From Scandinavium sp036271055 (GTDB lineage Bacteria > Pseudomonadota > Gammaproteobacteria > Enterobacterales > Enterobacteriaceae), in NCBI RefSeq assembly GCF_036271055.1, contig NZ_DATBBJ010000033.1, forward strand, positions 1 to 64,000: a stretch of 64,000 bases of DNA. Reading direction: 5' to 3'. The position numbers and the translations under genes were made by a program. How positions within the stretch are numbered: position 1 is the stretch's first letter; each line of letters starts with the position of its first letter. The notes below the pieces were generated by a model that was not told the origin of the DNA, did no database searches, and saw only the letters and a program-made list of their open reading frames with translations. This document shows positions 34,528 to 43,791 of this stretch, piece by piece.

Positions 34528-34633
34528 TCGTGCTGACTCCTGGTCGCCCCTGAGGGGCAAAACCTCTATGATACACGCTATTTTATATGAATATAGTCAC
34601 TGTCACTGTGACGCGAGAAGGATGGAAAATAGC

Positions 34634-35179
34634 ATGAGTGCAAATGAAAACAACCTCATTTGGATCGATCTTGAAATGACTGGCCTCGATCCCGAGCGCG
34701 ATCGCATTATTGAAATCGCCACGCTCGTGACCGATGCGAACCTGAACATTTTGGCTGAAGGACCGACCCTGGCGGTGCATCAGTCTGATGCTCAACTGGC
34801 GCTGATGGATGACTGGAACGTGCGCACGCATACTGGCAGCGGTTTGGTTGAGCGAGTAAAGGCAAGTACGTCTGACGATCGCGCAGCAGAACTTGCGACC
34901 ATTGAGTTCCTGAAACAGTGGGTGCCGGAAGGTAAATCACCTATCTGCGGCAACAGCATCGGCCAGGATCGCCGTTTCCTCGTTAAGTATATGCCAGAGC
35001 TGGAATCCTACTTCCATTATCGTAATCTGGACGTCAGCACGCTGAAAGAGCTGGCGCGTCGCTGGAAACCAGAAATTCTCGATGGCATTAAGAAAGAGGG
35101 AACCCATCAGGCGATGGATGACATTCGTGAGTCGGTGGCAGAACTGGCTTATTACCGCGAGAATTTCATTAAGTTGTAA
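34634..35179 (+). CDS. orn: Oligoribonuclease
   Basis: This 181-residue DEDDh exonuclease degrades short RNAs of two to a few bases, including pGpG, the breakdown product of c-di-GMP. Catalytic residues are visible in WIDLEMTGLD (D, E), and HQAMDDIRES carries the His and last Asp. The ATG at 34634 starts MSANENNLIWIDLEMTG; an in-frame extension reaching into the rsgA start region is rejected. Confidence 0.98.
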   Translation: MSANENNLIWIDLEMTGLDPERDRIIEIATLVTDANLNILAEGPTLAVHQSDAQLALMDDWNVRTHTGSGLVERVKASTSDDRAAELATIEFLKQWVPEGKSPICGNSIGQDRRFLVKYMPELESYFHYRNLDVSTLKELARRWKPEILDGIKKEGTHQAMDDIRESVAELAYYRENFIKL

Positions 35180-35301
35180 GGGAAATGCCCGGTGGTATTT
35201 GCCTGCCGGGCCAATGAATCAGGCATTTGGCGTAAAAATCGGCAATGTGACGAATATTGCAGCACTTGAACTGAATTTCAAAAAAATCGTTTAGAGGGGG
35301 G

Positions 35302-35329
35302 TTGCAGGTGCTTCGAATTCTCGTATAAT
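35302..35329 (+). promoter_or_regulatory. Sigma-70 promoter of the tRNA-Gly operon
   Basis: TTGCAG (35302-35307) and TATAAT (35324-35329) are 16 bases apart, followed by the GC-rich discriminator GCGCCTCCCG. The -10 is perfect. It lies about 50 bases before the first tRNA-Gly. Confidence 0.88.
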
Positions 35330-35377
35330 GCGCCTCCCGTAACGACAGAGAATTACACGTTACGAAGTCACAGATTT

Positions 35378-35453
<76 letters not shown>

Positions 35454-35504
35454 AAATTTGTGCATCAAAGTTGAAAGTATCGCAAGATACAACGCACCAC
35501 CCAA

Positions 35505-35580
<76 letters not shown>

Positions 35581-35632
35581 AAATTTGTGCATCACAAGTT
35601 GAAAGTATCGCAAGATACGACGCACCACCCAA

Positions 35633-35708
<76 letters not shown>

Positions 35709-35979
35709 AATTTCTTCAATCCAATCCTTTTATCCACAGCGTTAAATAACGTTGGGGACGATTTTTATTTTCTCTGACACACTCTTGTAAACAGACTTAT
35801 CCACAGAACCAGGAAATTGCCTGGAAAATCAAGATGCTTCAATGTGTGAATAGTAACTTTTTAGTTGATTGATTTATAACAATAAAAATAGATTTAAAAT
35901 TGTTGCTAAGATCGCTTGACGAATTTTGCCCCCTTGAATTTCAATGTGTTTTTATTTTTATTCACACCCTGTGAATGAA

Positions 35980-37119
35980 TCAGGCATCCCGCGGCAGACC
36001 CTTTTCGATTACCCTCACCAGACGCTGTTTCTGCGGTAATTGCACTTCTACCACGCAGGCATTCCGCTTCTCAATTTGCTGCGCAACCGCCCAATCTATG
36101 TGTTCATCGAGAAGTGGGTGCTCACCTCGACGGCTCCCCAGCGCGTGTAAATTATTTTCGTCCCACGGCGCGTTACCCAATGCGACGGCGATATTACGCA
36201 GCCAGCGCAAATGACCGATTCGCCTAATCGGCGAACCCTCGGTAACTTTCAGAAAATGCGCTTCGCTCCAGCCAAACAGCTCAATGAGCTCCGGGGCATG
36301 CAACGCTTTGCGCGGACTGAAATCCTCTTCATCCGTGAGCTGCGAATAACGGTTCCACGGGCAAATCAACTGACAATCATCACATCCGTAGATGCGATTT
36401 CCCATCAACGGCCTGAATTCTTCGGGGATAGCGCCTTCCAGTTCGATGGTCAGATAGGAAATGCAGCGGCGTGCATCGACGGTGTATGGCTCAACGATGG
36501 CTCCCGTGGGGCAGATGGTCATGCAGGCGACGCAGCGTCCACAGTTCTCTTCCACTGGTTTATCAATGGGTAACGCCAGGTCTATCAGCAATTCACCGAG
36601 GAAAAAGAACGAACCCGCATCACGGCTGAGAATAAGTGAGTGCTTACCTGTCCAGCCAAGCCCGGCTTTTTCGGCTATCGGGCGCTCCAGAACAGGCGCG
36701 GAATCGACAAAAGGTCTAAAATTCAGCGAGGCACAATGACCCTGAATTTTTTCGCCAAGCTTTTTAAGGCGGTTACGCAGTAGCTTATGATAATCACGTC
36801 CAAGGGCATAACGGCTGACATAACCAAGCGACGGGTTTTTCAGGGTGCTGGCAAACGCCGCGTTAGCAGGCAGATAGTTCATCCGCACGCTGATGACGCG
36901 AAGCGTGCCGGGCAGAAGTTCGTGAGGGCGTGCGCGTAGCATGCCGTGGCGCGCCATCCATTCCATTTCGCCATGGTACTGTTTGTCCAGCCATGCCTGC
37001 AGTTGCGGTTCGCTGGCACTGAGATCGGTATCGGTGATACCGACGTGCTGAAAGCCCAGCTCGGTGCCCCACTGTTTGATGTCTTGCGCTAATTGATTGA
37101 GATTGAGGGGCTGTGACAT
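35980..37119 (-). CDS. queG: Epoxyqueuosine reductase QueG
   Basis: This 379-residue cobalamin- and Fe-S-dependent enzyme makes queuosine in tRNA in the last step of the pathway. Two ferredoxin-type clusters are visible: CGRCVACMTICPTGAI and CDDCQLICPWN. The ATG at 37119 (MSQPLNLNQLAQ) gives the E. coli length; an in-frame extension of 16 codons lies within nnr and is rejected. Its start codon overlaps the divergent nnr start by two bases in the palindrome CATG. Confidence 0.97.
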   Translation of the reverse strand: MSQPLNLNQLAQDIKQWGTELGFQHVGITDTDLSASEPQLQAWLDKQYHGEMEWMARHGMLRARPHELLPGTLRVISVRMNYLPANAAFASTLKNPSLGYVSRYALGRDYHKLLRNRLKKLGEKIQGHCASLNFRPFVDSAPVLERPIAEKAGLGWTGKHSLILSRDAGSFFFLGELLIDLALPIDKPVEENCGRCVACMTICPTGAIVEPYTVDARRCISYLTIELEGAIPEEFRPLMGNRIYGCDDCQLICPWNRYSQLTDEEDFSPRKALHAPELIELFGWSEAHFLKVTEGSPIRRIGHLRWLRNIAVALGNAPWDENNLHALGSRRGEHPLLDEHIDWAVAQQIEKRNACVVEVQLPQKQRLVRVIEKGLPRDA

Positions 37120-38668
37120 GACGGACCATACGATGACGAGAAACCCCGCAAGTATACCACACACCATCTGGTCTGCGGATGACCTGCGTCGCGCCGAAAA
37201 AGAGGCCGCCGATGCGCTTGGTCTGACGCTCTACGAATTAATGCTGCGCGCAGGAGAAGCGGCTTTTGCTGTCGCGCGCCAAAATTATCCTGCTTCCAGA
37301 CACTGGCTGATCCTATGCGGACACGGCAATAACGGCGGTGATGGCTACGTAGTAGCGCGTCTGGCGCAGGCGGCAGGTATTGTCGTCACGCTTTTGGCGC
37401 AGGATAACGTTAAGCCGTTGCCGGACGAGGCAAGCGAAGCGCGCGATGCGTGGCTAAATGCCGGAGGCGTTATTCATGCTCACGAGAGTGTCTGGCCTGA
37501 AGAGATTGACCTGATCATTGATGCGCTACTCGGCACCGGGCTGACTAGCGCACCGCGTGAGCCTGTCGAGTCATTGATTGCTCATGCTAACCGCCATTCC
37601 GCGCCCACAGTAGCGCTCGATATTCCTTCCGGATTGCTCGCCCAAACGGGCGCGACGCCAGGCGCGGTGATTCACGCCGCCCATACCATTACGTTTATCG
37701 CGCTAAAGCCGGGCTTGCTGACCGGCAAAGCGCGCGATGTGACCGGTGTGCTGCATCATCATGCTTTAGGCCTTGATGCCTGGCTGAATACGCAAACCAC
37801 ACAGCTAATGCGTGTGGATGCCAGCCAATTGTCACAGTGGCTGCCACCGCGTCGCCCGACGTCGCATAAGGGCGATCACGGTAAGCTGGTGATTATCGGC
37901 GGCGATCATGGCACGGCGGGCGCGATTCGTATGGCCGGTGAAGCCGCGCTGCGTGCGGGAGCAGGGCTGGTGCGAGTACTCACTCGCGTGGAGAACATCG
38001 CCCCCATTGTGACTGCTCGCCCTGAGTTGATGGTGCATGAAGTCACTCCGCAAAGCCTTGATGATGCGCTGGAATGGGCTGATGTGGTGGTCATTGGCCC
38101 CGGTCTTGGGCAACAAACCTGGGGCAAACAGGCGCTGCGTAAAGTGGAAAACGTCCGTAAGCCCATGCTTTGGGACGCCGATGCGCTGAACCTTCTGGCA
38201 ATCAACCCGGATAAACGTCACAATCGCGTATTGACGCCGCATCCCGGTGAGGCCGCCCGATTACTCCATTGCAGCACGGCAGAAATTGAAAGTGATCGCT
38301 TACTTTCTGCGCAGCGTCTGGTAAAACGGTATGGCGGTGTCGTCGTGCTAAAAGGCGCAGGAACGATCGTTGCGGATGAAGCGAGTGGTATCGCCATTGT
38401 CGATGCCGGAAACGCAGGAATGGCGAGCGGCGGTATGGGTGACGTGTTGTCAGGCATTATTGGCGCGTTGCTAGGCCAGCACCTCTCGCCGTATGATGCT
38501 GCCTGTGCCGGTTGTGTGGCGCACGGCGCGGCTGCTGACGTACTGGCCGCGCAATCAGGAACCCGTGGCATGCTTGCCACCGATCTTTTTTCCACGCTTG
38601 TGCGTGTTGTTAACCCGGATGTGATTGACGTAAACCATGATAAATCGAGTGATTCCCTTATCCAATGA
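37118..38668 (+). CDS. nnr: Bifunctional NAD(P)HX epimerase/dehydratase Nnr
   Basis: This 516-residue repair enzyme restores damaged, hydrated NADH and NADPH. The N-terminal YjeF domain (to about 215) carries GHGNNGGDGYVVAR. The C-terminal ribokinase-like dehydratase domain has HKGDHGKLVIIGG, LWDADALNLL, TPHPGEAARLL and GNAGMASGGMGDVLSG. The ATG at 37118 follows the conserved MTDHTM. It overlaps tsaE by 32 bases at its end and heads the cluster nnr-tsaE-amiB-mutL-miaA-hfq. Confidence 0.97.
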   Translation: MTDHTMTRNPASIPHTIWSADDLRRAEKEAADALGLTLYELMLRAGEAAFAVARQNYPASRHWLILCGHGNNGGDGYVVARLAQAAGIVVTLLAQDNVKPLPDEASEARDAWLNAGGVIHAHESVWPEEIDLIIDALLGTGLTSAPREPVESLIAHANRHSAPTVALDIPSGLLAQTGATPGAVIHAAHTITFIALKPGLLTGKARDVTGVLHHHALGLDAWLNTQTTQLMRVDASQLSQWLPPRRPTSHKGDHGKLVIIGGDHGTAGAIRMAGEAALRAGAGLVRVLTRVENIAPIVTARPELMVHEVTPQSLDDALEWADVVVIGPGLGQQTWGKQALRKVENVRKPMLWDADALNLLAINPDKRHNRVLTPHPGEAARLLHCSTAEIESDRLLSAQRLVKRYGGVVVLKGAGTIVADEASGIAIVDAGNAGMASGGMGDVLSGIIGALLGQHLSPYDAACAGCVAHGAAADVLAAQSGTRGMLATDLFSTLVRVVNPDVIDVNHDKSSDSLIQ

Positions 38669-39098
38669 GCAGGCAACATTAGATCTCGGCAACCAGCTTG
38701 CCGGGGCCTGCACAGGCGCGACCGTCATTTATCTCTACGGCGATTTGGGCGCCGGGAAAACCACTTTTAGCCGCGGATTTTTGCAGGCGCTGGGCCATAA
38801 AGGCAACGTTAAAAGCCCGACTTATACGCTCGTGGAACCCTACACCCTCGAAAATCTGATGGTGTACCATTTCGATTTATACCGCCTTGCCGATCCCGAG
38901 GAGCTTGAATTTATGGGGATCCGCGATTACTTCACTGACAATGCCATTTGCCTGGTGGAATGGCCGCAACAGGGCGCGGGTGTGCTGCCTGAACCGGATG
39001 TCGAAATTCACCTGGAATACCAGGATCAAGGGCGAGAGGCGCGCGTGACAGCAGTCTCCTCACTGGGTGAATCTTTACTGGCACACTTAGCCAGTTAA
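38637..39098 (+). CDS. tsaE: tRNA t6A modification ATPase TsaE
   Basis: This 153-residue P-loop protein is the ATPase of the TsaBDE complex, which makes N6-threonylcarbamoyladenosine at position 37 of ANN-decoding tRNAs. The Walker A is GDLGAGKTTFSRG, followed by SPTYTLVEPY and LVEWPQQG. Its length equals E. coli TsaE. It begins within the end of nnr. Confidence 0.97.
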   Translation: MINRVIPLSNEQATLDLGNQLAGACTGATVIYLYGDLGAGKTTFSRGFLQALGHKGNVKSPTYTLVEPYTLENLMVYHFDLYRLADPEELEFMGIRDYFTDNAICLVEWPQQGAGVLPEPDVEIHLEYQDQGREARVTAVSSLGESLLAHLAS

Positions 39099-39114
39099 CC
39101 TGAGGGATGGCGGG

Positions 39115-40458
39115 ATGACGTATCGCGTTAAAAGTGGATGGATTGCTGGCATCATGATGCTGTTTTGCTGGCAGGCAACGGCGGCGAGTTTATCCGATAT
39201 TCAGGTGTCCAACGGTGATAAACAGGCACGTATCACATTCAGTTTTATGGGTGACCCTGACTATTCCTTCTCGCAGGAAGGCAAGCGCAGCGTGGCACTC
39301 GACATCAAACAGACCGGCGTCATCCAGGGATTACCGCTCAATTTCAGTGGTGATAATCTGGTGAAAAGTATTCGCTCCGGTACGCCGAAAGACGCTCAAT
39401 CTTTACGCCTGGTCGTTGATTTAACCGGCGACGGCAAAACCCGTGCGGTGAAGCAGCAAAGTGGCGGCACTTACACGGTGGTCTTTACCATTAATGCCGA
39501 TGCGCCACCGCCACCGCCGCCTCCGGTTGTGGCGAAGCGTGTGGAAGCGCCGCCTGTTGCCGTGGCATCACGCCCGGTTGAACCTCCCCGTAATCCCTTT
39601 AAAGCGCCAAACGATCGCCTTACTGGCGTGACCAGCAGCAACACGGAAACACGTCCAGCGGCACGTTCTCGCCCGGTCAGCACCAGCGGTGACAAAGTGA
39701 TTATTGCGATTGATGCAGGCCACGGTGGTCAGGATCCGGGAGCTATAGGTCCTGGCGGCACCAAAGAGAAAAACGTCACCATTTCTATCGCCCGCAAACT
39801 GCGCGCGTTGCTAAATAATGACCCGATGTTTAAGGGCGTGCTGACTCGCGACGGGGATTACTTCATTTCTGTAATGGGCCGTTCAGATGTGGCGCGTAAA
39901 CAGAATGCCAATTTCCTGGTCTCAATTCATGCGGATGCTGCGCCTAACCGTGATGCGACCGGCGCATCGGTGTGGGTGCTTTCCAACCGCCGCGCAAACA
40001 GTGAAATGGCGGGCTGGCTTGAACAGCACGAGAAGCAGTCTGAATTGCTCGGCGGGGCGGGCGATGTGCTGGCGAATAGTCAGGCTGACCCGTATCTGAG
40101 TCAGGCTGTACTGGATTTACAATTCGGCCATTCTCAGCGTGTCGGGTATGATGTGGCGGTTGATGTGTTAGGCCAGCTCCAGCGCGTCGGCAATATTCAT
40201 AAACGTCGTCCTGAGCACGCGAGCCTTGGCGTTTTACGCTCGCCGGATATCCCGTCGATTCTGGTTGAAACCGGCTTTATCAGCAACAGTGGCGAAGAGC
40301 GCCTGTTGGGCAGTGATGACTATCAGCAGCAGATCGCCGAGGCGATTTTCAACGGACTGCGTAACTACTTTAACGCGCATCCAGTGCAGAGCGGACCGCG
40401 CGGTGAGGCCTCACAGACGGCCAGCGCCACAGGCCCTAATGGGACGTTAATCAATTAA
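39115..40458 (+). CDS. amiB: N-acetylmuramoyl-L-alanine amidase AmiB
   Basis: This 447-residue periplasmic zinc amidase splits peptidoglycan during cell separation. It has a signal peptide (about 1-24), an AMIN domain for septal targeting (about 25-125), a Pro/Ala-rich linker and an Amidase_3 domain from about 195. Zinc ligands lie in DAGHGGQDPGAIG and SIHADA; VETGFISN holds the catalytic Glu. The enzyme is activated by EnvC in E. coli. There is no LysM repeat. Confidence 0.97.
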   Translation: MTYRVKSGWIAGIMMLFCWQATAASLSDIQVSNGDKQARITFSFMGDPDYSFSQEGKRSVALDIKQTGVIQGLPLNFSGDNLVKSIRSGTPKDAQSLRLVVDLTGDGKTRAVKQQSGGTYTVVFTINADAPPPPPPPVVAKRVEAPPVAVASRPVEPPRNPFKAPNDRLTGVTSSNTETRPAARSRPVSTSGDKVIIAIDAGHGGQDPGAIGPGGTKEKNVTISIARKLRALLNNDPMFKGVLTRDGDYFISVMGRSDVARKQNANFLVSIHADAAPNRDATGASVWVLSNRRANSEMAGWLEQHEKQSELLGGAGDVLANSQADPYLSQAVLDLQFGHSQRVGYDVAVDVLGQLQRVGNIHKRRPEHASLGVLRSPDIPSILVETGFISNSGEERLLGSDDYQQQIAEAIFNGLRNYFNAHPVQSGPRGEASQTASATGPNGTLIN

Positions 40459-40468
40459 GGAGTGCTTC

Positions 40469-42340
40469 ATGCCGATTCAGGTTTTGCCGCCACAGCTTGC
40501 GAACCAGATTGCCGCGGGTGAAGTGGTCGAACGCCCTGCGTCGGTAGTGAAAGAGCTGGTTGAAAACAGTCTGGATGCGGGAGCGACCCGCATCGATATC
40601 GATATCGAACGCGGCGGGGCGAAGCTCATCCGCATTCGAGATAACGGCTGCGGCATCAAAAAAGACGAACTGGCGCTGGCGCTGGCTCGTCATGCCACCA
40701 GTAAAATCGCATCGCTTGATGACCTTGAGGCGATCATTAGCCTTGGTTTTCGCGGCGAAGCACTGGCAAGTATCAGCTCCGTTTCGCGTTTGACGTTAAC
40801 CTCGCGCATTGCCGAACAGCCGGAAGCCTGGCAGGCGTATGCCGAAGGGCGCGACATGGATGTGACGGTGAAACCCGCGGCGCATCCTGTCGGCACCACC
40901 CTTGAAGTGCTGGATTTGTTCTACAACACCCCGGCGCGGCGCAAATTCATGCGCACCGAGAAAACCGAATTTAACCATATCGACGAAGTGATCCGCCGTA
41001 TCTCGTTGGCGCGTTTTGACGTCACTATCAACCTCAGTCACAACGGCAAAATGGTGCGTCAGTATCGTGCCGTGGCGCAGGACGGGCAGAAAGAACGCCG
41101 CCTGGCAGCTATTTGTGGCACACCGTTTGTCGAGCATGCGTTGGCTATCGAATGGCAGCACGGTGATTTAGCGATGCACGGTTGGGTGGCAGATCCGCAG
41201 CACTCTAACGGTCAGTTTACTGAAATCCAGTATTGCTACGTCAATGGCCGCATGATGCGTGACCGATTGATTAATCACGCGATTCGCCAGGCTTGTGAAG
41301 ACAAGTTGGGGGCCGGGGAACAGCCCGCGTTTGTGTTGTATCTGACCATCGACCCGCATCAGGTGGATGTGAATGTGCATCCGGCGAAGCACGAAGTGCG
41401 TTTCCATCAGTCGCGACTGGTACATGATTTTATCTATCAGGGCGTAGTGAGCGTACTGCAACAGCAAATCGCCGCGCCACTGGCGCTGGTTGAAGAAGAT
41501 GAAATGCCGGCCCCGCGCGCACTACCGGAAAACCGGGTAGCCGCCGGGCGTAATCATTTTGCCGAACCTGCTGTTGCACGCGAACCTGTCGCGCCACGCT
41601 ACGGTTCTGCCTCCGGCGCTTCAACTGCTGGCGAAAGCACACGTACTCAGGTTGGTGCAAACTGGCCGAATGCGCAGCCGGGCTATCAGAAACAGCAGGG
41701 CGCGCTGTATAAGCAATTGTTGAATACCCCCGTCGCTGAACACAAAACGAAGGCCGAGCCTGCTGCGGAAAGTCTTGCGGGGCACAGTCATAGCTTTGGT
41801 CGGGTGCTGACGATTGTGGCGGGTGACCGCGCACTGCTCGAACGTGACGGCAAATTGAGTGTATTGGCTTTGCCTGTTGCCGAACGCTGGCTGCGTCAGG
41901 CGCAACTTTCGCCGGAAAGTACCACTGTTTGCGCGCAACCATTGCTGATCCCGCTGCGCTTAAAAATCTCGGCAGATGAGCAAGCGGCACTCAAAAAGTC
42001 CCTGACAGTATTAGGGCAATTAGGCATTGAAATTCAATCAGAAGCGCATCATGTGACGGTGCGAGCGGTGCCTTTACCCTTAAGACAACAAAATTTACAA
42101 ATCTTGATTCCTGAACTGATAGGCTACCTCGCGCAGCAATCAACCTTCGAGGCAGGAACGCTGGCGCAATGGCTGGCGCGTAACCTCGCAAGTGAACACG
42201 CGCAGTGGAATATGGCGCAGGCGATTGCCATGCTGACCGACGTCGAACGTCTGTGTCCACAGTTGGTGAAAGCGCCGCCGGGTGGCCTGTTACAACCTGT
42301 TGATTTGAATACGGCGATGAATGCCCTTAAACATGAGTGA
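40469..42340 (+). CDS. mutL: DNA mismatch repair protein MutL
   Basis: This 623-residue GHKL ATPase links MutS mismatch binding to MutH nicking and UvrD. N-terminal motifs are ELVENSLDAGATR, DNGCGIKKDEL, ATSKI and GFRGEALASISSV. A variable Pro/Ala/Gln-rich linker spans about 340-430, and the C-terminal dimerisation domain follows. It lacks the endonuclease motif, as expected for an organism with MutH. It is ten bases after amiB and overlaps miaA by eight bases. Confidence 0.98.
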   Translation: MPIQVLPPQLANQIAAGEVVERPASVVKELVENSLDAGATRIDIDIERGGAKLIRIRDNGCGIKKDELALALARHATSKIASLDDLEAIISLGFRGEALASISSVSRLTLTSRIAEQPEAWQAYAEGRDMDVTVKPAAHPVGTTLEVLDLFYNTPARRKFMRTEKTEFNHIDEVIRRISLARFDVTINLSHNGKMVRQYRAVAQDGQKERRLAAICGTPFVEHALAIEWQHGDLAMHGWVADPQHSNGQFTEIQYCYVNGRMMRDRLINHAIRQACEDKLGAGEQPAFVLYLTIDPHQVDVNVHPAKHEVRFHQSRLVHDFIYQGVVSVLQQQIAAPLALVEEDEMPAPRALPENRVAAGRNHFAEPAVAREPVAPRYGSASGASTAGESTRTQVGANWPNAQPGYQKQQGALYKQLLNTPVAEHKTKAEPAAESLAGHSHSFGRVLTIVAGDRALLERDGKLSVLALPVAERWLRQAQLSPESTTVCAQPLLIPLRLKISADEQAALKKSLTVLGQLGIEIQSEAHHVTVRAVPLPLRQQNLQILIPELIGYLAQQSTFEAGTLAQWLARNLASEHAQWNMAQAIAMLTDVERLCPQLVKAPPGGLLQPVDLNTAMNALKHE

Positions 42341-43283
42341 TGTAACAGAAGCAGGCCTGCCAAAGGCCCTATTTTTGATGGGCCCGACGGCCTCCGGTAA
42401 AACCGCGCTAGCCATTGAGTTGCGTAAAGTTTTGCCCGTAGAGTTGATTAGCGTGGATTCTGCCCTCATTTACCGAGGGATGGATATCGGAACCGCGAAA
42501 CCGGATGCGGCGGAGCTTGCCGCTGCACCGCATCGGTTGCTGGATATTCTCGATCCGGCTCTATCGTATTCCGCAGCGGATTTCCGCCGCGATGCGTTGG
42601 CCGAGATGGCAGAGATTACCGCAGCAGGGCGAATCCCGCTGTTGGTGGGTGGTACCATGTTGTATTTCAAGGCATTGTTGGAGGGGTTGTCGCCGTTACC
42701 GTCGGCAGATCCGGTCATCAGAGCCAGAATTGAACAACAGGCAGCAGAGCAAGGGTGGAATGCACTGCATCAGCAACTCGTCGAAATCGATCCGGTTGCG
42801 GGCGCACGTATTCATCCAAATGATCCGCAAAGACTTTCCCGGGCACTGGAAGTTTTTTTCATTTCGGGTAAAACTTTAACGGAACTGACGCAAACGTCAG
42901 GAGAAGCTCTGCCGTATAAGGTGCATCAGTTCGCCATCGCCCCGGCGAGCCGTGAACTGCTCCATCAACGAATTGAGCAGCGTTTTCATCAGATGTTGGC
43001 TTCAGGTTTTGAAGCAGAAGTACGGGCGCTTTTTGCCCGTGGTGATTTGCATACGGATATGCCTTCCGTTCGTTGTGTGGGATACCGCCAGATGTGGTCG
43101 TACATTGAAGGCGAAATTTCATATGATGAAATGGTTTATAGAGGTATTTGCGCCACGAGACAGTTGGCCAAGCGCCAGGTAACCTGGTTGCGCGGTTGGG
43201 ATGGCGTTCACTGGTTAGACAGTGAACAACCTGAACAGGCGTTCAACGATATGTTAAAGGTTGTTGGTGCGGGTCTGGACTGA
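42333..43283 (+). CDS. miaA: tRNA dimethylallyltransferase MiaA
   Basis: This 316-residue enzyme adds an isopentenyl group to A37 of tRNAs reading UNN codons, including tRNA-Phe. The P-loop GPTASGKTALAIEL is followed by the catalytic Asp in SVDSALIYRGMDIGTAKP. The ATG at 42333 (MSDVTEAG) gives the E. coli length; the ATG four codons earlier is less likely. It precedes hfq by 122 bases. Confidence 0.98.
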   Translation: MSDVTEAGLPKALFLMGPTASGKTALAIELRKVLPVELISVDSALIYRGMDIGTAKPDAAELAAAPHRLLDILDPALSYSAADFRRDALAEMAEITAAGRIPLLVGGTMLYFKALLEGLSPLPSADPVIRARIEQQAAEQGWNALHQQLVEIDPVAGARIHPNDPQRLSRALEVFFISGKTLTELTQTSGEALPYKVHQFAIAPASRELLHQRIEQRFHQMLASGFEAEVRALFARGDLHTDMPSVRCVGYRQMWSYIEGEISYDEMVYRGICATRQLAKRQVTWLRGWDGVHWLDSEQPEQAFNDMLKVVGAGLD

Positions 43284-43405
43284 ACGTGTAAAATTAAGAC
43301 GTATCGTGCGCAATTTTTCAGAATCGTAAGGTTCTAAGTACAAGCCCGAAGTTTGTGGGTAACACCCTGAAAACCTGGGTATAACAAGCATATAAGGAAA
43401 AGAGA

Positions 43406-43717
43406 ATGGCTAAGGGGCAATCTTTACAAGATCCGTTTCTGAACGCACTGCGTCGGGAACGTGTTCCAGTTTCTATTTATTTGGTGAATGGTATCAAGCT
43501 GCAAGGTCAAATTGAGTCTTTCGATCAGTTCGTGATCCTGTTGAAAAACACGGTCAGCCAGATGGTCTATAAGCACGCAATTTCTACGGTAGTTCCGTCT
43601 CGTCCGGTCTCTCATCATAGCAATAACGCCGGCGGTACGACTACAGGTAGCAACTACCATCATGGTAGCAACGCGCAGTCTTCATCTGCGCCGCAAGACA
43701 GCGAAGAAACCGAATAA
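43406..43717 (+). CDS. hfq: RNA chaperone Hfq
   Basis: This 103-residue Sm-like protein forms a hexamer that pairs small RNAs with mRNAs. Sm1 and Sm2 motifs are visible (VPVSIYLVNGIKLQGQIESFDQFVILLKN and YKHAISTVVPSR). The C-terminal tail is a disordered Ser/Asn/His/Gly-rich stretch ending EETE. AGGAAAAGAG precedes the ATG. hflX follows after 74 bases. Confidence 0.99.
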   Translation: MAKGQSLQDPFLNALRRERVPVSIYLVNGIKLQGQIESFDQFVILLKNTVSQMVYKHAISTVVPSRPVSHHSNNAGGTTTGSNYHHGSNAQSSSAPQDSEETE

Positions 43718-43791
43718 GGTTGCTGGCTGTTTTTCCATGTCGGGGAGCCAGATTATCCGGTTCCCCGCTGGTATTTTAGGAGATATTACGC

